From Bifidobacterium breve (lineage in GTDB: Bacteria > Actinomycetota > Acidimicrobiia > Acidimicrobiales > Ilumatobacteraceae): DNA of 6,205 bases. The stretch is taken from positions 1-6,205 of the forward strand of contig CAMDBY010000102.1 of NCBI GenBank assembly GCA_945889575.1. Direction: 5' to 3'. Below are positions 1-5,501 of the stretch, in pieces. Under the pieces are notes generated by a model. That model made no database searches. It saw only the letters and a program-made list of their open reading frames with translations, and was not told the DNA's origin. How positions within the stretch are numbered: the stretch's first letter is position 1; each line of letters starts with the position of its first letter. A program made the position numbers and the translations under genes.

Positions 1-372
1 GATGTTGGATACAGCGAGCGGTATGTATGGCATCGCTCTGCAAAGCAAAGCATCATCGTTGACCCGTCTTCCGATGGACATCGTAGGTTTGCATCGGTCG
101 TCGAATCAATGCGACTACAAGGTATTGATCCAGACAGCATTGATGAAGACGCTCTGACTCATGCACTGCTAGCACCTGCAACGCAAGATGCAGATTTGGT
201 GCTCGTTCTAGGGCCTCCTGATCGGATGCCGGAGTCCATGGTCTGGGAATTGGCGTATTGCGAGATTGTATTTATCGATCTGGATTGGTCTGCTTTTACC
301 GCAAATCATTTAGAACTTGCCATTGACGATTTCAATCGGCGTCATCGGCGTTTTGGCGGGCTCGATTCGTGA
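1..372 (+). CDS. Cis-prenyltransferase (UppS-like) protein, C-terminal part, substrate-binding motif degenerate
   Basis: The frame is open from base 1, so the 5' end lies outside the window and 123 residues are visible. The internal ATG at 109 is not the real start. The end is clearly of the undecaprenyl-diphosphate synthase family: a W-E-L-A-Y-C-E stretch, then F-I-D-L-D-W, a helix, and the closing RRFGG (346-360). Active family members condense isopentenyl diphosphate onto farnesyl diphosphate to make the C55 lipid carrier for cell-wall synthesis. The usual RTxGExRxS motif reads V-L-G-P-P-D-R-M-P (205-231). Aligned to E. coli UppS, R194 becomes Val, E198 Pro and S202 Pro, while R200 and E213 are kept. 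It may therefore be a non-catalytic paralogue or partner subunit rather than the main uppS, so no symbol is given. It overlaps recO by 4 nt, suggesting translational coupling. The family call is firm and the function is inferred. Confidence 0.8.
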   Translation, partial: DVGYSERYVWHRSAKQSIIVDPSSDGHRRFASVVESMRLQGIDPDSIDEDALTHALLAPATQDADLVLVLGPPDRMPESMVWELAYCEIVFIDLDWSAFTANHLELAIDDFNRRHRRFGGLDS

Positions 373-1088
373 GCACGTACCGAGACAATGCTGTCGTATT
401 GGGTTCCCACAAGTTTGGTGAAGCGGACCGAGTTGTTGTTTTACTGACACAAGAGCACGGCAAGGTTCGCGCTGTAGCAAAGGGCGTTCGTAAAACTAAA
501 TCATCAATCGGTGCGCGATTAGAACCGATGAGTCATGTTGATGTGTCTCTCCGATCAGGTAAAGACTTAGACACAGTTTCCGAAGTGCGACTTCTGCACA
601 CTCATTCTGCGCTTCGCACTGACTTTGATCGACTTAATCAAGGGCTGTCGATGTTGGAGGCAATCAATAAGTTGACTCCTGATCGAGAGCCTGTGCCGCA
701 TTTGTATGAAGTTCTGTCTCGGGCTTTACATGCGCTCAACGAAAGGCATTCGCCATTGATGTTGGGTGCCTTTTATTGGCGTCTTTTGACTATTGAAGGC
801 CATGGTCCTCAGATTGACTCATGTGTTCGTTGTGGCGAGACCGGAAATATTGTTTCCTTTGATGTGCTGGAAGGCGGGGGCCATTGCGCCGCGTGTCGAT
901 CTGGCGTTCCTATTTCGTCCCAGGCACTCGATCTTTTGCGAATGGTGCTCGGCGGTCGGATGAATGAAGCGCTTGCGCTGCCAGAGTCCCCTGCGGTACA
1001 TGAAGTCAGTCAATTGGCGATGGAAGCAATGGAATCTCATCTTGAACGACGACTACGAAGCCTCGGAGTGTTCGACCGTCACTTGTAG
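369..1088 (+). CDS. recO: DNA repair protein RecO
   Basis: RecO helps load RecA onto SSB-coated single-stranded DNA in the RecFOR gap-repair pathway and anneals complementary strands. The 239 residues match the family's usual length of about 240-270. Residues 1-80 form the N-terminal OB-fold region, with the typical opening Y-R-D-N-A-V-V-L-G and the G-K-V-R-A-V-A-K-G-V-R strand. A helical domain follows. A four-cysteine zinc site is intact, with CxxC at Cys152/Cys155 and CxxC at Cys173/Cys176. The C-terminal R-x-L-R-S-L helix region is present. The GTG start at 369 overlaps the stop of the upstream gene in a GTGA junction, which supports this start and coupled translation. A cis-prenyltransferase gene next to recO is a common actinobacterial arrangement, though in mycobacteria recO comes first. 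No oddity was seen in the coding sequence. Confidence 0.95.
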   Translation: MSTYRDNAVVLGSHKFGEADRVVVLLTQEHGKVRAVAKGVRKTKSSIGARLEPMSHVDVSLRSGKDLDTVSEVRLLHTHSALRTDFDRLNQGLSMLEAINKLTPDREPVPHLYEVLSRALHALNERHSPLMLGAFYWRLLTIEGHGPQIDSCVRCGETGNIVSFDVLEGGGHCAACRSGVPISSQALDLLRMVLGGRMNEALALPESPAVHEVSQLAMEAMESHLERRLRSLGVFDRHL

Positions 1089-1091
1089 GCT
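1086..1091 (+). promoter_or_regulatory. Candidate -10 element (TAGGCT) close to the glyS start
   Basis: TAGGCT fits the actinobacterial TANNNT -10 pattern and ends 8 nt before the A of the glyS ATG at 1100. Transcription would therefore begin at or just before the start codon, giving a leaderless or nearly leaderless mRNA. The only Shine-Dalgarno-like string, GAGAGG at 1092-1097, sits 2 nt from the ATG, too close for normal use. No convincing -35 was found, and such hexamers also occur by chance. Confidence 0.3.
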
Positions 1092-1099
1092 GAGAGGCT

Positions 1100-2407
1100 A
1101 TGCCAGCTAAAGATCTCGATCAGATTGTCAATCTGTGTAAGCGCCGCGGATTCGTTTTTCCTAGTGCTGAAATTTATGGAGGTTTTCGCTCGTCGTATGA
1201 CTACGGCCCATTGGGGTCGTTGATGCTGCGTAACGTCAAAGAAGCGTGGGTTCGCACCATGGTGCAGCAACGCGATGACACTGTTCTTATCGACGCTGCC
1301 ATCCTTGGCCCGCCACAAATTTTTGAAGCGTCCGGCCACTTAGAGAACTTTTCTGACCCTCTTGTTGATTGCACCGTATGCAAGAGACGTTTCCGTGAGG
1401 ACCACATAGAGACTCGTGATTGCCCGCAGGGGATGAAGGGGTGTGCCTTTACCGAGTCACGTGCTTTCAACTTGATGTTTAAGACCACTGCTGGCCCTGT
1501 TGAAGGATCTGGTGCAGATGTGTATCTTCGTCCGGAGACTGCACAAGGAATGTTCTTGAATTTCTCGAATGTGCTGCAAACGAGCCGTAAGCGTCCACCG
1601 TTTGGTATTGCACAAGTAGGAAAGAGTTTCCGTAACGAAATTACGCCAGGAAACTTCATCTTCCGTACTCGCGAGTTTGAACAAATGGAAATGGAATTCT
1701 TCGTTCCGCCAGCTGACGGTCCGAAGTGGTACGAGTATTGGTGCAAGGCACGTCTTGAGTGGTACATAGAACTGGGCATTCCTGCAGAGATGTTGCGCAT
1801 TCGTGCACATGATGCTGATGAGTTGTCTCACTATTCGGCCGGCACCAGTGATGTTGAATTTTTATTCCCATGGGGGTGGGGGGAATTGGAAGGAATCGCA
1901 CAACGTACTGACTTCGATCTCACTCAACATTCCAATGCTTCAGGCCAGAAGCTCGACTTCTTTGATCAGGCCACGAATGAACGGTATATCCCGTACGTTG
2001 TTGAGCCAGCTGCAGGTGCGAACCGCACAATGGCTGCGTTCCTTTTGGCGGCATATGACGAAGATATTGTCAACGACGAACCTCGCACAGTTCTCCGGCT
2101 ACACCCACGCCTTGCCCCATACAAGGTGGCAGTCTTGCCTTTGTCAAAGAAAGATACGTTGACCCCGCTTGCTCGTGAGATTTACGGGACTTTGGCTCAG
2201 CGATATATGTGTGATTACGACGAAACCCAAGCAATTGGGCGTCGCTATCGCCGCCAAGACGAAATCGGTACGCCGCTGTGTGTCACGGTTGATTTTGATT
2301 CTTTAGAAGACAACGCTGTAACAATTCGCCATCGTGACTCAACTGAACAAGTGCGAGTGCCGATCTCGAGCCTGCTTTCCGAGGTCACGTCGATTCTCGG
2401 CTTTTAG
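1100..2407 (+). CDS. glyS: Glycyl-tRNA synthetase, single-chain dimeric type
   Basis: This cytoplasmic class II enzyme charges tRNA-Gly with glycine using ATP. It is the single-polypeptide (alpha2) form, not the bacterial alpha/beta tetramer form. At 435 residues it is slightly shorter than the common length of about 460. In order: the family opening L-C-K-R-R-G-F-V-F-P-S-x-E-I-Y-G-G (12-28); a motif 1 region near 44-56; a cysteine cluster in the first insertion (Cys91, Cys94, Cys108, Cys115), likely zinc-binding; the RPETAQG signature (144-150); motif 2 with FRNE (177-180) and the following R-T-R-E-F-E-Q-M-E; motif 3 with Glu302 and Arg309 in E-P-A-A-G-A-N-R; and an anticodon-binding domain from about 335 starting P-R-L-A-P-Y-K. 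The ATG at 1100 fits the family N-terminus and lies 11 nt after recO. The second cysteine pair is spaced C-x6-C rather than the common C-x2-C. Confidence 0.97.
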   Translation: MPAKDLDQIVNLCKRRGFVFPSAEIYGGFRSSYDYGPLGSLMLRNVKEAWVRTMVQQRDDTVLIDAAILGPPQIFEASGHLENFSDPLVDCTVCKRRFREDHIETRDCPQGMKGCAFTESRAFNLMFKTTAGPVEGSGADVYLRPETAQGMFLNFSNVLQTSRKRPPFGIAQVGKSFRNEITPGNFIFRTREFEQMEMEFFVPPADGPKWYEYWCKARLEWYIELGIPAEMLRIRAHDADELSHYSAGTSDVEFLFPWGWGELEGIAQRTDFDLTQHSNASGQKLDFFDQATNERYIPYVVEPAAGANRTMAAFLLAAYDEDIVNDEPRTVLRLHPRLAPYKVAVLPLSKKDTLTPLAREIYGTLAQRYMCDYDETQAIGRRYRRQDEIGTPLCVTVDFDSLEDNAVTIRHRDSTEQVRVPISSLLSEVTSILGF

Positions 2408-2417
2408 GCTTACGACG

Positions 2418-2437
2418 GTGACGTGTAATATCGTCAC
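2418..2437. promoter_or_regulatory. Inverted repeat GTGACG-N8-CGTCAC enclosing a -10-like TAATAT
   Basis: GTGACG (2418-2423) and CGTCAC (2432-2437) are perfect reverse complements separated by eight bases. Six of those eight, TAATAT at 2426-2431, form a strong -10 hexamer on the + strand. The best -35 at a 17-nt spacing is TTTAGG (2403-2408), which is weak. The site lies in the 66-nt gap between glyS and the ABM gene. It could be an operator covering a promoter for the ABM gene, which would start transcription near 2438. No T-run follows the repeat, so an intrinsic terminator for glyS is less likely. Confidence 0.4.
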
Positions 2438-2444
2438 ATCAGAT

Positions 2445-2457
2445 TGGCGTAGCGCCA
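2445..2457 (+). promoter_or_regulatory. Small hairpin TGGCG-TAG-CGCCA in the leader of the ABM gene
   Basis: A perfect 5-bp stem with a 3-nt loop, extendable by a T-G wobble (2444/2458). It ends just before the purine-rich AGAAAGAA that is the only ribosome-binding candidate for the ATG at 2474. In an mRNA starting near 2438 the hairpin would sit next to the ribosome-binding site and could affect initiation. It is short and may be chance. Confidence 0.25.
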
Positions 2458-2473
2458 GAAAGAATGGTTCATC

Positions 2474-2779
2474 ATGAGTACAGTCGCATTGCTAGCAAAA
2501 CTTCCCGCAGCTGAGGGTAAAGGTGCCGAACTCGCTGAAGCCTTTAAGGCCGCGTTTGATCATGTCAACAAAGAAGCCGGCACACGTATGTACGTGCTTC
2601 ATGCTGATGCCACTAACGCAGACATTTTGTGGATCTATGAGATTTATGAAAACCAAGATGCAATGAACGCCCACATGACTGCTGATTGGTTTGGTCCTTT
2701 CGGTAAGTCTCTTGCGCCATTCATGGGTGGACGTCCAGAGATGTTCTTTCTCACGCCTCTTGGCGGCAAGGGCCTCTAA
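2474..2779 (+). CDS. Putative quinol monooxygenase, antibiotic biosynthesis monooxygenase (ABM) family
   Basis: A 101-residue cytoplasmic protein with no signal peptide or membrane segment. It resembles the YgiN-like ABM fold, a small dimeric ferredoxin-like alpha+beta barrel. Visible pattern: strand V-A-L-L-A-K-L (4-10); a helix with A-E-A-F-K-A-A-F (21-28); a G-T-R-M-Y-V-L-H strand (36-43); I-L-W-I-Y-E-I-Y-E (51-59), the family's W-x-x-Y-E strand; then A-M-N-A-H (63-67) with the conserved helix histidine; and a last strand M-F-F-L-T (90-94). Relatives oxidise quinols or polyketides without cofactors, and others are heme or signalling proteins, so the substrate cannot be named. The ATG at 2474 follows a purine-rich AGAAAGAA. 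The gene sits between glyS and trpC, 27 nt before trpC, so it may be transcribed with the trp genes. The fold call is fairly sure and the activity is inferred. Confidence 0.75.
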   Translation: MSTVALLAKLPAAEGKGAELAEAFKAAFDHVNKEAGTRMYVLHADATNADILWIYEIYENQDAMNAHMTADWFGPFGKSLAPFMGGRPEMFFLTPLGGKGL

Positions 2780-2806
2780 CCCGTCTCGCACGAGTGCAGA
2801 ACTAAC

Positions 2807-3598
2807 ATGACGCGCACGTACCTTGACGACATCGTCGCGTGGCATCGCCGGCGCTCACAGAACGACTCACGTTCGTTAGACGAATTGCTTGCAGAAGCGA
2901 AAAGTTGCGTACCCACGCGTGGTTTCGCATCGAGTATTCGTGCAACACCACATTTAGCTGTGATTGCCGAAATTAAGCGGAGGTCTCCGTCAAAGGGCGA
3001 CTTGAATGCAAGTTTGGATCCTGCCTCGTTGGCACTGCAGTACCAACGAGGCGGAGCATCATGCCTGTCGGTATTAACAGACAATAATCATTTCGGTGGT
3101 TCTGTGTCAGATCTGCAGTTGGCACGTGCTGCATGCAGTGTTCCGGTCATTCGGAAAGACTTCACGGTTGATGCACGTGATATTTGTGATGCTCGAATCA
3201 TGGGAGCAGATTGTGTGTTGTTGATCGCTGCTGTGATTACGCCTGTGGAGTTGTCGTCATATTTGGAAATTTGTCGTGAAGTTGATATTGATGCACTGGT
3301 CGAAGTGCACGACGAAGCCGAGCTTGATGTTGCCATGCGTGCTGGCGCAACTATGGTCGGCGTCAATCAGCGCGACCTTGTCACTTTTGCAGTAGATCAA
3401 GCTCGTGCTGTGCGTATGGCTCCACTTATTCCAAATAATGTGGTCAAGGTGGCTGAATCTGGGGTGCGTGGCCGCGACGATGCTATTGCCCTTCGGGCCG
3501 CTGGTTATGACGCGATTCTGGTTGGGGAGCATTTGGTGACGTCGCCGAATCCCGAAGCAGCGCTGTCAGATCTTTGTGTTGACAATGAGGCTCACTAG
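2807..3598 (+). CDS. trpC: Indole-3-glycerol phosphate synthase
   Basis: TrpC closes and decarboxylates carboxyphenylaminodeoxyribulose phosphate (CdRP) to indole-3-glycerol phosphate, the penultimate pathway stage. The protein is 263 residues, normal for a monofunctional TIM-barrel IGPS. Visible active-site elements: E-I-K-R-R-S-P-S-K-G with Glu55 and Lys57; S-V-L-T-D (88-92); F-G-G-S (96-99), the phosphate-side loop; R-K-D-F with the general-acid Lys117; L-V-E-V-H with Glu166; G-V-N-Q-R-D-L with Asn187; and A-E-S-G-V (216-220) with Glu217 and Ser218. The last loop, I-L-V-G-E-H-L-V, is typical. The N-terminal helix T-Y-L-D-D-I-V matches the family start, supporting the ATG at 2807, although no strong ribosome-binding site precedes it. 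It is separate from trpF, unlike the fused TrpC-TrpF of enterobacteria. Confidence 0.97.
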   Translation: MTRTYLDDIVAWHRRRSQNDSRSLDELLAEAKSCVPTRGFASSIRATPHLAVIAEIKRRSPSKGDLNASLDPASLALQYQRGGASCLSVLTDNNHFGGSVSDLQLARAACSVPVIRKDFTVDARDICDARIMGADCVLLIAAVITPVELSSYLEICREVDIDALVEVHDEAELDVAMRAGATMVGVNQRDLVTFAVDQARAVRMAPLIPNNVVKVAESGVRGRDDAIALRAAGYDAILVGEHLVTSPNPEAALSDLCVDNEAH

Positions 3599-3614
3599 CT
3601 CGTTGTAGCAGGAC

Positions 3615-3620
3615 TACCGT
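3615..3620 (+). promoter_or_regulatory. Candidate -10 element (TACCGT) next to the trpF start
   Basis: TACCGT matches TANNNT and ends 6 nt before the A of the trpF ATG at 3627, so an mRNA started here would be leaderless. The only nearby ribosome-binding candidates are badly spaced: AGG (3622-3624) 2 nt from the ATG and CAGGA (3609-3613) 13 nt away. No clear -35 is seen. An internal promoter for trpFBA is possible but unproven. Confidence 0.25.
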
Positions 3621-3626
3621 TAGGTC

Positions 3627-4280
3627 ATGTTCGTAAAAATCTGTGGAATCACAAATGAAGACGATGCTCTTCTGGCTGTTGCTTTAGGAGCTGATGCGAT
3701 TGGCTTTATCTTTGCGCCATCGGTTCGTCAAGTTGCAGTTCAGAAGGTCTACGACATCACACGACGTATTCCGCCTGAAATTTTGACTGTAGGGGTGTTT
3801 CGCGATGAGCACCCAAGACGTGTCATTGAACTAGTGCAATCAAGCGGCGTTAAAGCGGCTCAGTTGCACGGTCATGAGAGCCCGGCTGATGTAGCTGCAG
3901 TGTCACTACACGTACGGACGGTTATTAAGGCTGTATCCGCCGGAACAGTAGATGCAACTCGCGCACATGAATTTGGAACAAAGATGATTTTGGTTGATGC
4001 GCCTGAGCCAGGTTCGGGGGCGGTCTTTGACTGGAAGATGGCTGCAGAGTTGCCAGAGGGGCTTCACATCATCCTTGCGGGGGGACTAACCCCTGAGAAC
4101 GTAGCCAACGGAATATCCATCGTTCGCCCGTGGGGAGTCGACGTCAGTAGCGGCGTGGAGTCAAGCCATGGAAGTAAAGACCCCATCCTGATGAAGCGGT
4201 TTATTGAAAATGCCAAGTCGGCCGCACCTGTGGAATACGACGGTGGTGAGTTTGTGCCGTATGACTGGCGTGACGAATGA
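3627..4280 (+). CDS. trpF: Phosphoribosylanthranilate isomerase
   Basis: TrpF performs the Amadori rearrangement of N-(5-phosphoribosyl)anthranilate to CdRP, which TrpC then uses. The 217-residue TIM barrel opens with K-I-C-G-I-T, placing the general-base Cys6. The general-acid Asp124 lies in I-L-V-D-A. Further family marks are G-F-I-F-A-P-S-V-R (26-34), Q-L-H-G-H-E (79-84), the G-S-G-x-x-F-D-W loop (129-136), L-A-G-G-L-T-P-E-N-V (150-159) and G-V-D-V-S-S-G-V-E-S with G-S-K-D (170-185), the phosphate-binding end. About 18 residues follow the usual final helix (F-I-E-N-A). This tail is rich in Asp, Glu and aromatic residues and ends Y-D-W-R-D-E. Such a tail is not part of the standard family. 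The ATG at 3627 puts the KICGIT strand at the normal N-terminus. The gene lies 28 nt after trpC. Confidence 0.96.
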   Translation: MFVKICGITNEDDALLAVALGADAIGFIFAPSVRQVAVQKVYDITRRIPPEILTVGVFRDEHPRRVIELVQSSGVKAAQLHGHESPADVAAVSLHVRTVIKAVSAGTVDATRAHEFGTKMILVDAPEPGSGAVFDWKMAAELPEGLHIILAGGLTPENVANGISIVRPWGVDVSSGVESSHGSKDPILMKRFIENAKSAAPVEYDGGEFVPYDWRDE

Positions 4281-4287
4281 CATGTCG

Positions 4288-4299
4288 CACCAATTGGTG
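4288..4299. promoter_or_regulatory. Perfect 12-bp palindrome CACCAATTGGTG between trpF and trpB
   Basis: CACCAATTGGTG reads the same on both strands. It lies 8 nt after the trpF stop and 36 nt before the preferred trpB ATG. It has no spacer for a good RNA hairpin (at best a 4-bp stem with AATT loop), so a protein-binding site on DNA would be the more natural reading. It could mark an operator for an internal promoter, but no convincing promoter elements were found nearby. Confidence 0.3.
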
Positions 4300-4334
4300 A
4301 TGTGATTTCGACTATCGCGTGGTGGAATAGGAAG

Positions 4335-5501
4335 ATGTCGATTTTACAGACCCCAGGTTCCGACGGACGCTTTGGTGAATTCGGGGGCCGCTATGTCCCT
4401 GAGACCTTGGTTCCAGCATGTCAAGAGTTGGAAGCAGCGTTTGCAGATGCATGGAATGATCCGTTGTTTCGTGCAGACCTCGACCAATTGTTACGTGAAT
4501 ATGCGGGCCGTCCGAGCATGATTACCGAGTGCCATAACCTCAGCGAACAATTAGGTATTCGACTCTTCTTGAAGCGCGAAGATCTGAATCACACCGGCTC
4601 ACACAAAATTAATAACGTTCTCGGTCAAGTGTTGTTGGCCAAGCGCATGGGTAAAAAGCGAATTGTCGCCGAGACTGGGGCTGGCCAGCACGGTGTTGCA
4701 TCAGCTACGGCTGCAGCACTATTGGGGCTTGAGTGCAAGGTGTACATGGGCGAAGTCGACATTGCTCGCCAAGAGTTGAATGTTTTCCGTATGCGCTTGT
4801 TGGGGTCTGAAGTTGAGGCTGTGACATCAGGAAGCAGAACCTTGAAAGATGCTGTTAATGAAGCCATGCGTGATTGGGTGGCTTCTGTAGAAACCACTCA
4901 CTATTGCCTCGGTTCTGTCATGGGTCCTCATCCGTACCCGTTTATGGTTCGACAGTTTCACCGAGTAATTGGCGACGAAGCTTTCGTTCAAATGAATGAT
5001 GCGACCGGAACCTCTCCTGATTTCGTCGTTGCATGTGTTGGTGGGGGTTCTAATGCAATGGGAATCTTCTCAGGCTTCATTGACACCCCTGCACGATTGA
5101 TTGGCGTTGAACCTGCTGGCGGAGCAGCGGTGTCGCGCGGTCAACCAGGGGTTGTGCACGGAATGAAGAGTTTCTTGATGCAAGACGAGTACGGCCAAGT
5201 TGCCGAGGCTCACAGCATCTCGGCTGGACTTGATTACCCAGGAGTCGGACCAGAACACTCGTATCTTGCGTCTATTGGTCGTGCGGAATACCCAACCGTC
5301 ACGGATGACGAAGTGATCGCCGGTTTTCAACTGATGTCACGATCAGAAGGAATTATTCCGGCTCTTGAATGTGCTCATGCGATGGCGTGGATCAGTCGCG
5401 AAGCGAAGAACATGCAAGGAAAGACTGTTCTAATGAACCTGTCCGGCCGTGGCGACAAGGATGTCGGCCAAATGATGTCAATCCTGAAAGACCTCACGTG
5501 A
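4335..5501 (+). CDS. trpB: Tryptophan synthase beta chain
   Basis: TrpB is the PLP-dependent subunit that joins indole to L-serine to make L-tryptophan, receiving indole through a tunnel from TrpA. From the ATG at 4335 it has 388 residues, near the usual 390-410. Visible: F-G-E-F-G-G-R-Y-V-P-E-T-L at the N-terminus; H-T-G-S-H-K-I-N-N with the PLP-binding Lys91; E-T-G-A-G-Q-H-G with the catalytic Glu113; the phosphate-binding loop G-G-G-S-N (236-240); the E-G-I-I-P-A-L-E loop; and S-G-R-G-D-K-D with Ser370 near the PLP ring nitrogen. This is the TrpB1 type that pairs with TrpA. An upstream in-frame GTG at 4302 would add 11 residues (I-S-T-I-A-W-W-N-R-K) that do not resemble the family. The ATG at 4335 has GGTGG 9 nt upstream and a family-like start. 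Its stop overlaps trpA. Confidence 0.97.
   Translation: MSILQTPGSDGRFGEFGGRYVPETLVPACQELEAAFADAWNDPLFRADLDQLLREYAGRPSMITECHNLSEQLGIRLFLKREDLNHTGSHKINNVLGQVLLAKRMGKKRIVAETGAGQHGVASATAAALLGLECKVYMGEVDIARQELNVFRMRLLGSEVEAVTSGSRTLKDAVNEAMRDWVASVETTHYCLGSVMGPHPYPFMVRQFHRVIGDEAFVQMNDATGTSPDFVVACVGGGSNAMGIFSGFIDTPARLIGVEPAGGAAVSRGQPGVVHGMKSFLMQDEYGQVAEAHSISAGLDYPGVGPEHSYLASIGRAEYPTVTDDEVIAGFQLMSRSEGIIPALECAHAMAWISREAKNMQGKTVLMNLSGRGDKDVGQMMSILKDLT

Noticed and set aside
1201..1800. Long minus-strand open frame (199 codons) opposite glyS, with others at 1457-1831 and 1656-1901
   Set aside because: The opposite strand is a highly conserved glyS. The translations are rich in Ser, Cys and Arg and have no recognisable domain, so they are shadows.
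1803..2162. Plus-strand open frame of 119 codons inside glyS
   Set aside because: It lies wholly inside the GlyRS catalytic-core and motif 3 coding sequence in another frame and resembles no known domain.
2785..2797. Overlapping short palindromes CTCGCACGAG and GCACGAGTGC before trpC
   Set aside because: Stems are only 4 bp with 2-nt centres and no T-run, too short to call a terminator or operator.
2408..2806. Possible trp attenuator, leader peptide or T-box before trpC
   Set aside because: No short open frame with tandem Trp codons, no T-box consensus and no terminator hairpin with a T-run were found. The space is mostly filled by the ABM gene.
4302..4334. GTG at 4302 as the trpB start
   Set aside because: The added residues do not match TrpB N-termini, and the ATG at 4335 gives a typical start with GGTGG 9 nt upstream. 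The GTG cannot be excluded from sequence alone.
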